The translations under genes were made by a program, and so were the position numbers. Below are positions 1-6,374 of a stretch of 18,899 nucleotides of DNA, piece after piece (the stretch's first letter is position 1; the number at the start of each line of letters is the position of its first letter). Origin of the DNA: Palsa-948 sp964481195 (lineage in GTDB: Bacteria > Bacteroidota > Bacteroidia > Palsa-948); contig CAYZTB010000057.1 of NCBI GenBank assembly GCA_964481195.1, forward strand, positions 1 through 18,899. Reading direction: 5' to 3'. The notes beneath the pieces were generated by a model. It was not told the origin of the DNA. It did not search any database and worked only from the letters and a program-made list of their open reading frames with translations.

Positions 1-6
1 ACACAA

Positions 7-48
7 GATTAAACGCAACTCCGCCAGAGCCCGGAGCTGCGTTTAATC
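7..48 (-). terminator. Inverted repeat, possible terminator of the CNNM-type gene
   Basis: Two 17-nt arms (7-23 and 32-48) pair at 16 of 17 positions around an 8-nt loop. The single mismatch becomes a G-U pair in minus-strand RNA. It lies about 100 bp past the stop codon at 146 of the minus-strand gene, as a terminator would, but only a weak TTGTGT follows, with no real U-run. An AT tract (about 50-66) lies beside it. It could equally be the terminator of an unseen plus-strand gene to the left, or a dispersed palindrome. Confidence 0.4.
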
Positions 49-145
49 CTTATATATTATATATTAGGTGCTGGCGTTCTTGTCCACGGTGCTTGTAAAC
101 CATCCTTGCTGTTGAGTTGTCGGGGCATTGATTGTCAGTTGTGAA

Positions 146-412
146 TTAGCTGTGTTTTTTTGTCAGTAACACTTTGTCAATTCCTGCACCGTCCATATCT
201 AAAATTTCAATTTCAAAATTAAGCCATAGGAGTGTGTCGCCTGTAAATGGTATTCGTCTTAGTTCATTTAGTATTAGACCGCTGATGGTATTAAACGGAT
301 AATCTTCTGCTAAATCGCCCAATTCAAACTTCCGTAAAAACTCTGTAAGCGGGTATTGTCCGTCAATAAGCCAACTGCCATCTTCTCTTTTGATGAACGA
401 AAATTCACTACT
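146..412 (-). pseudogene. CorC/HlyC domain tail cut off by an in-frame TAG
   Basis: Directly after the TAG at 413-415, the same frame stays open for 88 more codons to TAA at 146-148. The translation begins SSEFSFIKREDGSWLIDGQ and ends GIDKVLLTKKHS, which is a typical CorC/HlyC transporter-associated domain (xREDGSWLxDG, then a final xGxxIDKVxx strand). With this tail the protein would be about 423 residues, the usual length for DUF21-CBS-CorC proteins. There is no start codon of its own nearby. The tail has no further stop or frameshift, so the lesion is recent, or it is a read-through codon, or it is a sequencing or assembly error. Confidence 0.75.
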
Positions 413-1417
413 CTAAAAATCGGAAACATCGCCAACTAATGCTTCTAATAAATCGTTCATTGTTACCATACCTTGCATTTGACCAAACTCGTCCATTACA
501 ATTGCCTGATGTGTTTTTCCTGTCTTGAATAATTTCAATGCTTCGTAAGCCGATAAATTTTCTGCAACGTATTGAGGTTGCTTAATGTGGTCAGCTATTT
601 TAAAGTCCGGCTCGTTAATATGTTTAAAAAGGTCTTTGAGTAACATAATGCCTACAACATCCATTTTATTATTTACAACGGGGTAAACAGAGTGCATTTC
701 GCTATTTACTGTTTTGTTGATGTCTTCTGCATCAAAAGTCGTTTTTAAAAAAATGGTATCGTTGCGATGTGTCATAAGTGATGCAATTTTCCTGTCACCC
801 AAACTAATAACACGCTCCATAATATCCTGCTCAATCTCGTGAATAGCTCCGCCTTCCATACCTTCCTGAATAGTTGCTTTTATTTCTTCTTCGGTTACTT
901 TGCTTTCGGCAGTAGGTTTGATGCGAAACAGTTTAATAATAATGTCTGAAGTAAAGGTCAGCAACCAGATAAAAGGGGCGGCAATGATAGAAATCCAATA
1001 CATTGGAAAGGACAATAATTTTGAAATCCTTTCGGGCATTGTCAGACCAATTCGTTTGGGAACGAGTTCGCCCAGCACCAATGAAAAAAAAGTAAGCGTT
1101 ATTACAATAACTGCTATTGCAATGGTTTCGCTGTATTGACTGAGGAATTCAAACCGATTTAGGTAATTTACTAAATCATCTTCAATTTTTTCACCGCTGT
1201 AAATACCTGTAAGTATTCCTATAAGGGTAATACCAATTTGCACGGTAGAAAGGAATTTTCCGGGATTGCGTGAAAGTTCGAGGGCTTTTTTTGCGGCTTT
1301 ATCGCCTCTTTTAGCAGCGGTTTCCAGTCGTGATTTACGCGAAGAAACCATAGCAATTTCAGACATGGCGAAAATACCATTCAGTAAAATCAAAAGAAGG
1401 ATAATCAGTATTTCCAT
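413..1417 (-). CDS. CNNM/CorC-family membrane protein (DUF21 + CBS pair), prematurely stopped
   Basis: This is an inner-membrane protein of the hemolysin C/CNNM family, whose members are linked to divalent cation (Mg/Co) efflux. The N-terminus (MEILIILLLILLNGIFAMSE, then a short basic stretch) and further hydrophobic segments to about residue 165 form a DUF21 domain. Residues about 215-330 form a pair of CBS domains ending LLEALVGDVSDF. The ATG at 1417 is chosen because the family starts directly with the first membrane helix. The reading frame stops at a TAG just after the CBS pair, where family members continue into a CorC/HlyC domain; that domain is present downstream in the same frame (146-412). 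As written the protein is 334 aa instead of about 423. The family call is firm, but the function of the truncated form is unknown. Confidence 0.85.
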   Translation of the reverse strand: MEILIILLLILLNGIFAMSEIAMVSSRKSRLETAAKRGDKAAKKALELSRNPGKFLSTVQIGITLIGILTGIYSGEKIEDDLVNYLNRFEFLSQYSETIAIAVIVITLTFFSLVLGELVPKRIGLTMPERISKLLSFPMYWISIIAAPFIWLLTFTSDIIIKLFRIKPTAESKVTEEEIKATIQEGMEGGAIHEIEQDIMERVISLGDRKIASLMTHRNDTIFLKTTFDAEDINKTVNSEMHSVYPVVNNKMDVVGIMLLKDLFKHINEPDFKIADHIKQPQYVAENLSAYEALKLFKTGKTHQAIVMDEFGQMQGMVTMNDLLEALVGDVSDF

Positions 1418-1542
1418 TCAACAAAGTTATTGATTAAGTGTTCTATTTGCGTCTTCCTCGCTGTCCCGTTACAATATGGTCTATTTCTCTTTGGTCACCT
1501 GTCCAAATCGATTACTTTTTTCTGTTTAATTGTCTGCCTGTT

Positions 1543-1569
1543 TGTCTCGTCCTGAAAAAAGTTTACACA
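1543..1569 (+). repeat. IS left terminal inverted repeat
   Basis: Starts TGTCTCGTCCTGAAA and runs into GTTTACACA. It matches the reverse complement of 2961-2987 at 25 of 27 positions, with mismatches only at positions 16 and 18. Confidence 0.92.
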
Positions 1570-1690
1570 TTTTGGTTAATAATCCTGATACAAGTTTACA
1601 CATTTTAATTAATCCTAAATATTCTTTACACTTAATAATTGATTTGCTTTACTATGCACTTCTGCTTATCCCTAAAAACCTCTTACACAT
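1561..1690 (+). repeat. Iterated GTTTACAC motifs inside the left IS end
   Basis: GTTTACACATTTT occurs at 1561-1573 and again at 1594-1606, each followed by an AT-rich AATCCT-containing spacer, giving a unit of about 33 bp. Weaker copies follow (TTTACACTT at 1625, CTTACACAT at 1682). The right end carries the same core as an inverted pair (2947-2954 and 2962-2969). The likely role is iterated transposase binding; this is inferred from position only. Confidence 0.6.
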
Positions 1691-2573
1691 CCATAAGTAC
1701 CTCCTTTTTTTGTTTGTTGCCCTGATAGTTATCGGGATGCCAATAATTCTTCCAAGTTTTTCGTAACAGCCCAGATTTTGTATGAGCCTCAGCAGGTTTG
1801 AGGTTATCAATGCTTCCATGAGGGCGCAGGTAGTTGTAGGTACTGCAAGCAATGGCAACTTCTCTTTGAGCTGTTTCAAAAGAAGGAAATACTTCTTCTA
1901 AAAGTTCTTGTTTCAAGATTCCATTCATTCTTTCAGCAATAGCATTTTCAAGTGGGTCTCCTTTTTCGGTCATGCTGATTTTAATGTTATTCCTTTTATC
2001 CTGCAATAGGTTTACATAGGCATCGCAGCAATACTGAACACCTCTATCGCTGTGATGAATCAATCCCACTCTGTTTGGATTGTTTCTTAGCGCCATCTTT
2101 AGCGCAGTTAATGAGCCCTGTGCCGATAAATCTTTGCTTAGATAAAATCCAACAATTTTATGGCTGTAAGCATCTGTAATCAAGGATAGATAAGCAAATA
2201 CTTTCTCTAGATGAATGTAGGTGATATTGCTTACCCAAAGCTGATTGGGGGCTATTGGAATAAAATCACGAATGATGTTTGGGTATTTCTTAAAGCGATG
2301 TCTGGATAGTGTGGTAATGCAGCCCCTACGTTTTCGTTTAGTAATGAGTAATCCACGCTCTGAGAGTAAATCAAACATAGCATCCCGACCTATTTGAAAA
2401 CCATGTGCGGCTAAAAAACCTTTCATCTCTCCAAACAATTTGCGTGTACCTAATCGTTTTTGATGTTTTCGATAACGCAACACTTCTTCAATGACGATAT
2501 CGGCTTGATATGCTTTACGTTGAATGTACTTGATGCCCTGATAGTAGGATTGCCTACTATAACCAAGCAGCAA
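1683..2573 (-). CDS. IS3-family transposase OrfB (rve/DDE domain), catalytic Asp replaced
   Basis: This is the catalytic half of an IS3-type transposase. It has the HTH_21-like stretch (RYRKHQKRLGTRKLFGEM, about residues 33-50) and an integrase core. The first DDE motif, normally WVxDITYI, reads WVSNITYI here: residue 116 is Asn (AAT at 2226-2228). The second Asp is intact in HHSDRGVQY and the Glu in NAIAERMNG. The second D to E spacing is 37 rather than the usual 35 residues, from two extra residues in QDKRNNIK. The nominal start is a TTG. No ATG exists in this frame, which is open back to the slippery site at 2636, so expression is expected through -1 frameshifting from orfA. The D-to-N change predicts a catalytically dead enzyme. 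Confidence 0.9.
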   Translation of the reverse strand: MLLGYSRQSYYQGIKYIQRKAYQADIVIEEVLRYRKHQKRLGTRKLFGEMKGFLAAHGFQIGRDAMFDLLSERGLLITKRKRRGCITTLSRHRFKKYPNIIRDFIPIAPNQLWVSNITYIHLEKVFAYLSLITDAYSHKIVGFYLSKDLSAQGSLTALKMALRNNPNRVGLIHHSDRGVQYCCDAYVNLLQDKRNNIKISMTEKGDPLENAIAERMNGILKQELLEEVFPSFETAQREVAIACSTYNYLRPHGSIDNLKPAEAHTKSGLLRKTWKNYWHPDNYQGNKQKKEVLMDV

Positions 2574-2642
2574 ACAAAGCTCGTTTACACAACGAGGCGT
2601 GCTTTGTTCTACTGTTTCTACTGCTTGGTGCCAGACTTTTTT
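2562..2642 (-). promoter_or_regulatory. Programmed -1 frameshift signal (A AAA AAG plus stem-loop) of the IS
   Basis: In the orfA frame the codons CGA AAA AAG (2644-2636) contain the heptamer A AAA AAG. A -1 shift there continues GTC TGG CAC into the orfB frame. Six nucleotides later a three-part stem begins: ACCAAGCAG pairs with CTGCTTGGT (2621-2629 with 2562-2570), AACAAAG with CTTTGTT, and CTCGTT with AACGAG around a 5-nt loop. The orfA stop codon (2618-2620) lies inside the structure. The geometry is that of known IS3 frameshift cassettes; the fusion would be about 420 aa. Confidence 0.85.
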
Positions 2643-2944
2643 CGGATATCAATCTTTAATTGATCCTCTGCAATATCAATGATTGCATTGAGCAATTTAT
2701 TATGCAGTTGCGCTTTGCGAAGCTCCTTCTGTAACTGCTTAACATCTGTTGGCAATGGTGTTTCATTCACTTGCTCCGTCTGGGGCTTAGTGTTTGGTCT
2801 CTTATTTTTTCCTTGATACTTCATAACCCACGAATGTATCATTCGGAAATCAATTCCATATCGGTCCCCTAATTTCCGATAACTGGTTTCTCCGGTTAAA
2901 TACTGGGCAATAATTGCCTCTTTCTCAATAATTGTTTTTTTCAT
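2618..2944 (-). CDS. IS3-family transposase OrfA (HTH, leucine-zipper tail)
   Basis: This 108-aa protein starts at ATG 2944, just inside the right IS end. The N-terminal half (IIAQYLTGETSYRKLGDRYG, then a segment ending IHSWVMKY) is a helix-turn-helix of the type that binds IS ends. The C-terminal half (QLQKELRKAQLHNKLLNAII) has a heptad leucine pattern typical of IS3 OrfA dimerisation helices. The linker between them is Pro/Thr/Gln-rich. In IS3 elements free OrfA acts as a regulator of the OrfAB transposase. The gene ends in TAG inside the frameshift hairpin. The frame looks intact, so OrfA could still bind the ends even though OrfB seems inactive. Confidence 0.9.
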   Translation of the reverse strand: MKKTIIEKEAIIAQYLTGETSYRKLGDRYGIDFRMIHSWVMKYQGKNKRPNTKPQTEQVNETPLPTDVKQLQKELRKAQLHNKLLNAIIDIAEDQLKIDIRKKSGTKQ

Positions 2945-2960
2945 TTGTTTACACGTTAAG

Positions 2961-2987
2961 TGTGTAAACCTATTTCAGGACGAGACA
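2961..2987 (-). repeat. IS right terminal inverted repeat
   Basis: Partner of 1543-1569 (25 of 27 identical in inverse orientation). It contains the TGA (2975-2977) that now ends the gmhB-like reading frame. Confidence 0.92.
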
Positions 2988-3466
2988 ATCTCCTCCACAA
3001 TCCCCATTATCGGACTGTCGGATTCAATTTGGAAAGCTTTTATGCCGGCTTTTTCTGCTGCTTGTGCATCGCGCTCTTTATCGCCTATTAAAAATGATTT
3101 TGATTTATCAATGTTAAATCTAGCAACCCCTTTTTCTATCATGCCTGAGTCGGGTTTTCTGCAAGTGCATGGTTCTACATCCGAATGGTGTGGGCAATAA
3201 TATATTTCTGAAATGACAATTCCGTTTTCTTTCATGAGTTCAAGCATCCTGGCATGAACACGCGTAACATCATCGTGTTTATACAGTTCTTTAGCAATGC
3301 CGCTTTGGTTGGTTACTACAATAAAAAGAAACCCTGCTGCTTGTAGCTTTTTTAAGGAAGGGATGATGTCGTCTGTAAGAATAAAATTTTCTACCTGATA
3401 AACGTAGCCAATTTCTTTATTTATTACTCCATCACGATCCAGAAATATGGCTTTGTTTTTTTTCAT
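2975..3466 (-). CDS. gmhB: D,D-heptose 1,7-bisphosphate phosphatase-like HAD enzyme, 3' end altered by IS
   Basis: HAD-IIIA phosphatase of the GmhB/HisB-N type, expected to remove the 7-phosphate of heptose bisphosphate in LPS-core sugar nucleotide synthesis in the cytoplasm. Visible motifs are the nucleophile loop FLDRDG (Asp10 and Asp12), motif II VTNQSG (51-56), the zinc-binding set Cys91, His93, Cys100, Cys102 with RKP after it, and the acidic motif IGDKERD (127-133). The start at 3466 gives the usual KAIFLDRDGVIN N-terminus. The upstream rhomboid stop codon is 3 bp away, so the gene is the last of an operon. The final residues VSS and the TGA come from the IS end. Joining the flanks without the IS would give a C-terminus ...VEEITGRQLNRKK. 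The core fold is complete, so the enzyme may still work. Confidence 0.85.
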   Translation of the reverse strand: MKKNKAIFLDRDGVINKEIGYVYQVENFILTDDIIPSLKKLQAAGFLFIVVTNQSGIAKELYKHDDVTRVHARMLELMKENGIVISEIYYCPHHSDVEPCTCRKPDSGMIEKGVARFNIDKSKSFLIGDKERDAQAAEKAGIKAFQIESDSPIMGIVEEIVSS

Positions 3467-3469
3467 CTA

Positions 3470-4087
3470 TCAAAAAATATTTTTAATGGCTTCTATTAAC
3501 GTAAAAAAAGAATTTGGGAGAATTACTAGTGTAAATACTAGACCAAATATAGATCCCCAATAGTGCACATCGTGTGCAATGTTATCGCCCCCTCTATTAG
3601 CCATGTATCTGCAATAAAATAAATACAACAAACCAAATATTGGTGCGGGTATTGGAATAGGGATAAACATTAATGATAAGCTCATCCATGGATTTAATAA
3701 AATAGCTGAAAACACTACCGCAGATACCGCTCCGGATGCGCCTACGGCATTGTAATGAAAATCGTTTTTGTGTTTTTCAAATGAAGGTGCTGAGGAAGCT
3801 ACTATGCTGATAAAATACAAAAGGAAAAAAGATATTTCTCCTCTTAGTTCTCCAAATGTTAAAATAAGAACCTCTTCTGTTAATCTTCCAAACATGTACA
3901 ATACATACATATTCATGGCAAGATGAATAAAATCTGCATGAAGAAATGCGTGTGTTAAAAAACGATACCACTCTTTATTTGTATGTATGATACTCGGGTT
4001 GAATAATAGCTTGGCAAAAAGTTCGCGGTTTGTAAAGGCGGTAATAGAAACAAGGCAAGTTAAGCTAATGATTATATAGGTGAGCAT
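3470..4087 (-). CDS. Rhomboid-family intramembrane serine protease
   Basis: A 205-aa polytopic membrane protein with about six hydrophobic segments, the minimal rhomboid core. The catalytic Ser is Ser118 in the GASG motif. The catalytic His is His175 in HDVHYWGSIFG. The HxxxN motif in the second helix (His55, Asn59) supplies the oxyanion site. The WYRFLTHAFLHADFIHL stretch (40-56) matches the conserved L1 loop region. Substrates cannot be deduced. The gene sits 3 bp from each neighbour (the PorE-like gene upstream, gmhB downstream), which implies co-transcription and an envelope-related role. Active-site residues are complete. Confidence 0.9.
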   Translation of the reverse strand: MLTYIIISLTCLVSITAFTNRELFAKLLFNPSIIHTNKEWYRFLTHAFLHADFIHLAMNMYVLYMFGRLTEEVLILTFGELRGEISFFLLYFISIVASSAPSFEKHKNDFHYNAVGASGAVSAVVFSAILLNPWMSLSLMFIPIPIPAPIFGLLYLFYCRYMANRGGDNIAHDVHYWGSIFGLVFTLVILPNSFFTLIEAIKNIF

Positions 4088-4090
4088 ATT

Positions 4091-6331
4091 TTAGTTTGCC
4101 ACAATTAAAAATTCAGTTCTTCTGTTTTTAGCTTTTCCTTCTTCAGTGTCATTTGTCGCAACAGGCTTAGATTCGCCAAATCCTTTGTGGGCTGAAATTT
4201 GTTTTTTATTTACTCCCAATGAGCGTAAATATTCAAAAACGGTGAATGCTCTATCTGTGGATAGATTTTGATTGTCGTTTGGACTACCTGCATCATCTGT
4301 ATGTCCATGAATTTCGATAACTATTTTAGTATTTTCTTTAAGGTAGTTTGCAAATTCCTTTAAAACAATTTTAGATTCTTCAAATAAGTCAGCACGATTT
4401 TGATCAAAATAGATGTTGTTAAGTGTATAGGGCTTGCCAACTTTTACAGAATCGGTTTTCATATCTACTTTAATAACTCTATTTTTAGCTATCGGATTAG
4501 CATTTTTATTTTCCGATTCTTTTTTATTCGTTTTTACAGCACTTGTGGTATTGTTATTAGTAGGCGAGGGGTTGGTTGTTGATGTGCTGACGGTATTTGT
4601 AGTTGATGCAGGTGCAGTTGCAGTGGCTTCATCCTCATCGCTAGCAGAATCTTTTAAGGAAATTAATTGTGAGCTAAAAGCATTGCCATCTTTTTTTACA
4701 ATCAAAAGTTGGTCGTGTTTTTTTTGAACGTTTGCTGCTACAGCGTACTCTCCAGTTTCTGCATCTACAACTGCTTTGGTTATTTTGTTGGTAACGGCAT
4801 CTTTAAGCTCAACATCTGCTATAACTTGTTTGCCGTCATCGCTGGTAACAGTACCTTTAATAATTACAATTTCGTCAGGCCTTGCATTTTTGGGTAGTTC
4901 GAAGTAGTACAAATCATATCCGCCAACACTTTTTCCTTTTGTTTTTTTAGAATCATTAGAGGCAAAGTATCCATTTTTACCATCGCTGCTAACAAAAAAA
5001 CCTACATCATTTCCTTCTGTATTAATGGGGTATCCAATATTTTTTGGACTCATCCAATTTCCTGTACTATCCATTTTAGAATAAAAAATATCAAAGCCTC
5101 CTAAATTCATATGCTTTGTAAATCCAGTTTCATTATCGCCAGAACTGAAGTAAAGTGTTTTGCTATCCCAGTGTAGGAAGGGAGATTTTTCATCTCCGGC
5201 AGAATTTATTTTCGGTCCAACATTTATAGGTGCAGACCATTGTCCGGTTGCATCTTTTTCTGTTTTCCAAATATCAACTCCTCCAAATCCTTTTGGTCGA
5301 TTACTGGCAAAGTATAATGTTTTTCCATCAGCAGATATGGATGGTTGCGAATCCCAGCTATCGGCACTATTAACATTTGCGCCAATGCTTTTAGGCTCAG
5401 TCCATGCGCCACTTATGAGATCCGTAAAATAGATGTCGTAATTCCCATTTGGCTCTACAACAGTGTAGTACAGGTGTTTGTTATCAATAGTAACGGAAGC
5501 GCCCCCTTCGTTAAAGTGTGTGTTAAATGGAGGAGTTGGCATGGGCTCCCCCTCGGGAAATTTACCATCCGACCCTCGTTCGCTGAAGCAAAACATTTCT
5601 TTTTCCTTGCTTACTTCCCAAGCGGAACCTGCTTGTTGCACTTTTGCTTTTCTGGTAAAAAAAGCTTTTTCATTATCGGGCGAAATAAAAGGCAAGTACT
5701 CATCTTTTTCGGTGCTAATACCTTCCACTAATTTAGGGTCATAGGGAACAGGGTTTCCATACATCTCAATATTGAAGGTTGAAAATTTAATAATGCCTTT
5801 TGCATCAATTACGAATCTATCATAGCGCAGTTTGTCATATTTATTTACATCATCTTCTTTAAAATTTAAAAACAGCTTAGTGTATTTTAAAGCAGAATCG
5901 TATTTTCCTTGATCGTAATATAGGTATCCTAAGAAAAAATATGGATTGGAATGAAACTTAGGGCAGCTATTCACTGTTGCTAAAAAATACTCTTCGCATT
6001 TGGTGCAAGGGGATTCTTTTTCATCTGCTCTGCGTTGCCAATGCATTCCTAGCTCATAATCTACAGGGGCATAATCTTTGGAAATAGCATAAGCGCGTTC
6101 TAAAAACTCGGTGCGCTTGGCGTAGTCGTATTTTTTTTTATCCCTGGATTTTTGATAAAGCTCTACAACGTCTTTCTCATCGGGAGCAGGGCAGTCGGAA
6201 GTAGGAGAGTCCTGAGCAAGCAAAAAAGTAGGCAGTCCACCAGCCAAACAACAAATTACAAATAGGCGGATCCTTCCTTTGGCGGATAGGCAGTAGGCAA
6301 AAAGCAAGAGATGCAAGAAATATCTTAACAT
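4091..6331 (-). CDS. PorE-like outer-membrane-associated protein (TPR, PD40 propeller, CRD, OmpA)
   Basis: The start is set at the ATG at 6331 (746 aa); the frame is open to a TTG at 6370, but that prefix is repeat DNA. After a signal region ending FLLAQ come TPR-like helices (about 55-165) and PD40/WD40-like blades (about 214-475, with repeats such as ISADGKTLYFASNRP and SSDGKNGYFASND). A carboxypeptidase-regulatory-like beta domain follows (about 487-565, VIIKGTVTSDDGK), then a Ser/Thr/Asn-rich linker, and an OmpA peptidoglycan-binding domain (about 632-746, HGHTDDAGSPNDNQNLSTDRA ... GFGESKP ... NRRTEF). This order matches PorE of the type IX secretion system, and many paralogues of unknown role share it. 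It likely anchors an outer-membrane complex to peptidoglycan. The signal peptide is odd: two hydrophobic stretches split by KGRIR. Confidence 0.82.
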   Translation of the reverse strand: MLRYFLHLLLFAYCLSAKGRIRLFVICCLAGGLPTFLLAQDSPTSDCPAPDEKDVVELYQKSRDKKKYDYAKRTEFLERAYAISKDYAPVDYELGMHWQRRADEKESPCTKCEEYFLATVNSCPKFHSNPYFFLGYLYYDQGKYDSALKYTKLFLNFKEDDVNKYDKLRYDRFVIDAKGIIKFSTFNIEMYGNPVPYDPKLVEGISTEKDEYLPFISPDNEKAFFTRKAKVQQAGSAWEVSKEKEMFCFSERGSDGKFPEGEPMPTPPFNTHFNEGGASVTIDNKHLYYTVVEPNGNYDIYFTDLISGAWTEPKSIGANVNSADSWDSQPSISADGKTLYFASNRPKGFGGVDIWKTEKDATGQWSAPINVGPKINSAGDEKSPFLHWDSKTLYFSSGDNETGFTKHMNLGGFDIFYSKMDSTGNWMSPKNIGYPINTEGNDVGFFVSSDGKNGYFASNDSKKTKGKSVGGYDLYYFELPKNARPDEIVIIKGTVTSDDGKQVIADVELKDAVTNKITKAVVDAETGEYAVAANVQKKHDQLLIVKKDGNAFSSQLISLKDSASDEDEATATAPASTTNTVSTSTTNPSPTNNNTTSAVKTNKKESENKNANPIAKNRVIKVDMKTDSVKVGKPYTLNNIYFDQNRADLFEESKIVLKEFANYLKENTKIVIEIHGHTDDAGSPNDNQNLSTDRAFTVFEYLRSLGVNKKQISAHKGFGESKPVATNDTEEGKAKNRRTEFLIVAN

Positions 6332-6366
6332 ATTTATTTTTGGCTGTAATTGCCTATTGCCTACTG
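6282..6366. repeat. Degenerate GGCAGTA/GGCAATA heptamer repeat spanning gene junction and signal peptide
   Basis: GGATAGGCAGTAGGCAA (ending 6300) and its near inverse TTGCCTATTGCCTACTG (ending 6366) flank the ATG of the PorE-like gene. The perfect inverted cores are 6291-6300 and 6357-6366. A direct GGCGGAT doublet precedes the left copy. Such short-period degenerate tracts are repeat-like DNA rather than conserved coding sequence. Confidence 0.5.
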
Positions 6367-6374
6367 TCAATTGT

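Larger units (their letters stand above)
1543..2987 (-). mobile_element. IS3-family insertion sequence, 1445 bp
   Basis: The element is bounded by 27-bp inverted repeats matching at 25 positions and starting TGTCTCGTCCTGAAA, with the TG...CA termini usual in IS3. It encodes orfA (2618-2944) and orfB (1683-2573) with an A AAA AAG slippery site between them, so the transposase would be an OrfAB fusion of about 420 aa. No 3-5 bp target duplication is visible (left flank ...CTGTT, right flank ATCTC...). The right end lies inside the 3' end of the gmhB-like gene and supplies its stop codon. OrfB has Asn at the first catalytic Asp, so the copy is probably immobile by itself. Confidence 0.93.

Noticed and set aside
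67..148. Open minus-strand frame past the CNNM gene (NAPTTQQQGWFTSTVDKNAST, read here as a 21-codon run to a stop near 67).
   Set aside because: No start codon, a stop just upstream in the same frame and no recognisable family; it could only be reached by slippage on an A7 run, for which there is no support.
1418..1430. TAACTTTG directly before the ATG of the CNNM gene as a promoter.
   Set aside because: It would put the transcription start at the ATG and has no TTG element at a proper distance; probably chance in AT-rich DNA.
1561..1626. Possible CRISPR-like direct repeats (GTTTACACATTTT with 33-bp spacing).
   Set aside because: Only two good copies with similar, not unique, spacers, located inside the end of an IS; no cas genes.
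6332..6370. TTG start of the PorE-like gene at 6370.
   Set aside because: It adds 13 residues encoded by degenerate repeat DNA; the ATG at 6331 has an A/T-rich leader and a usual signal-peptide start.
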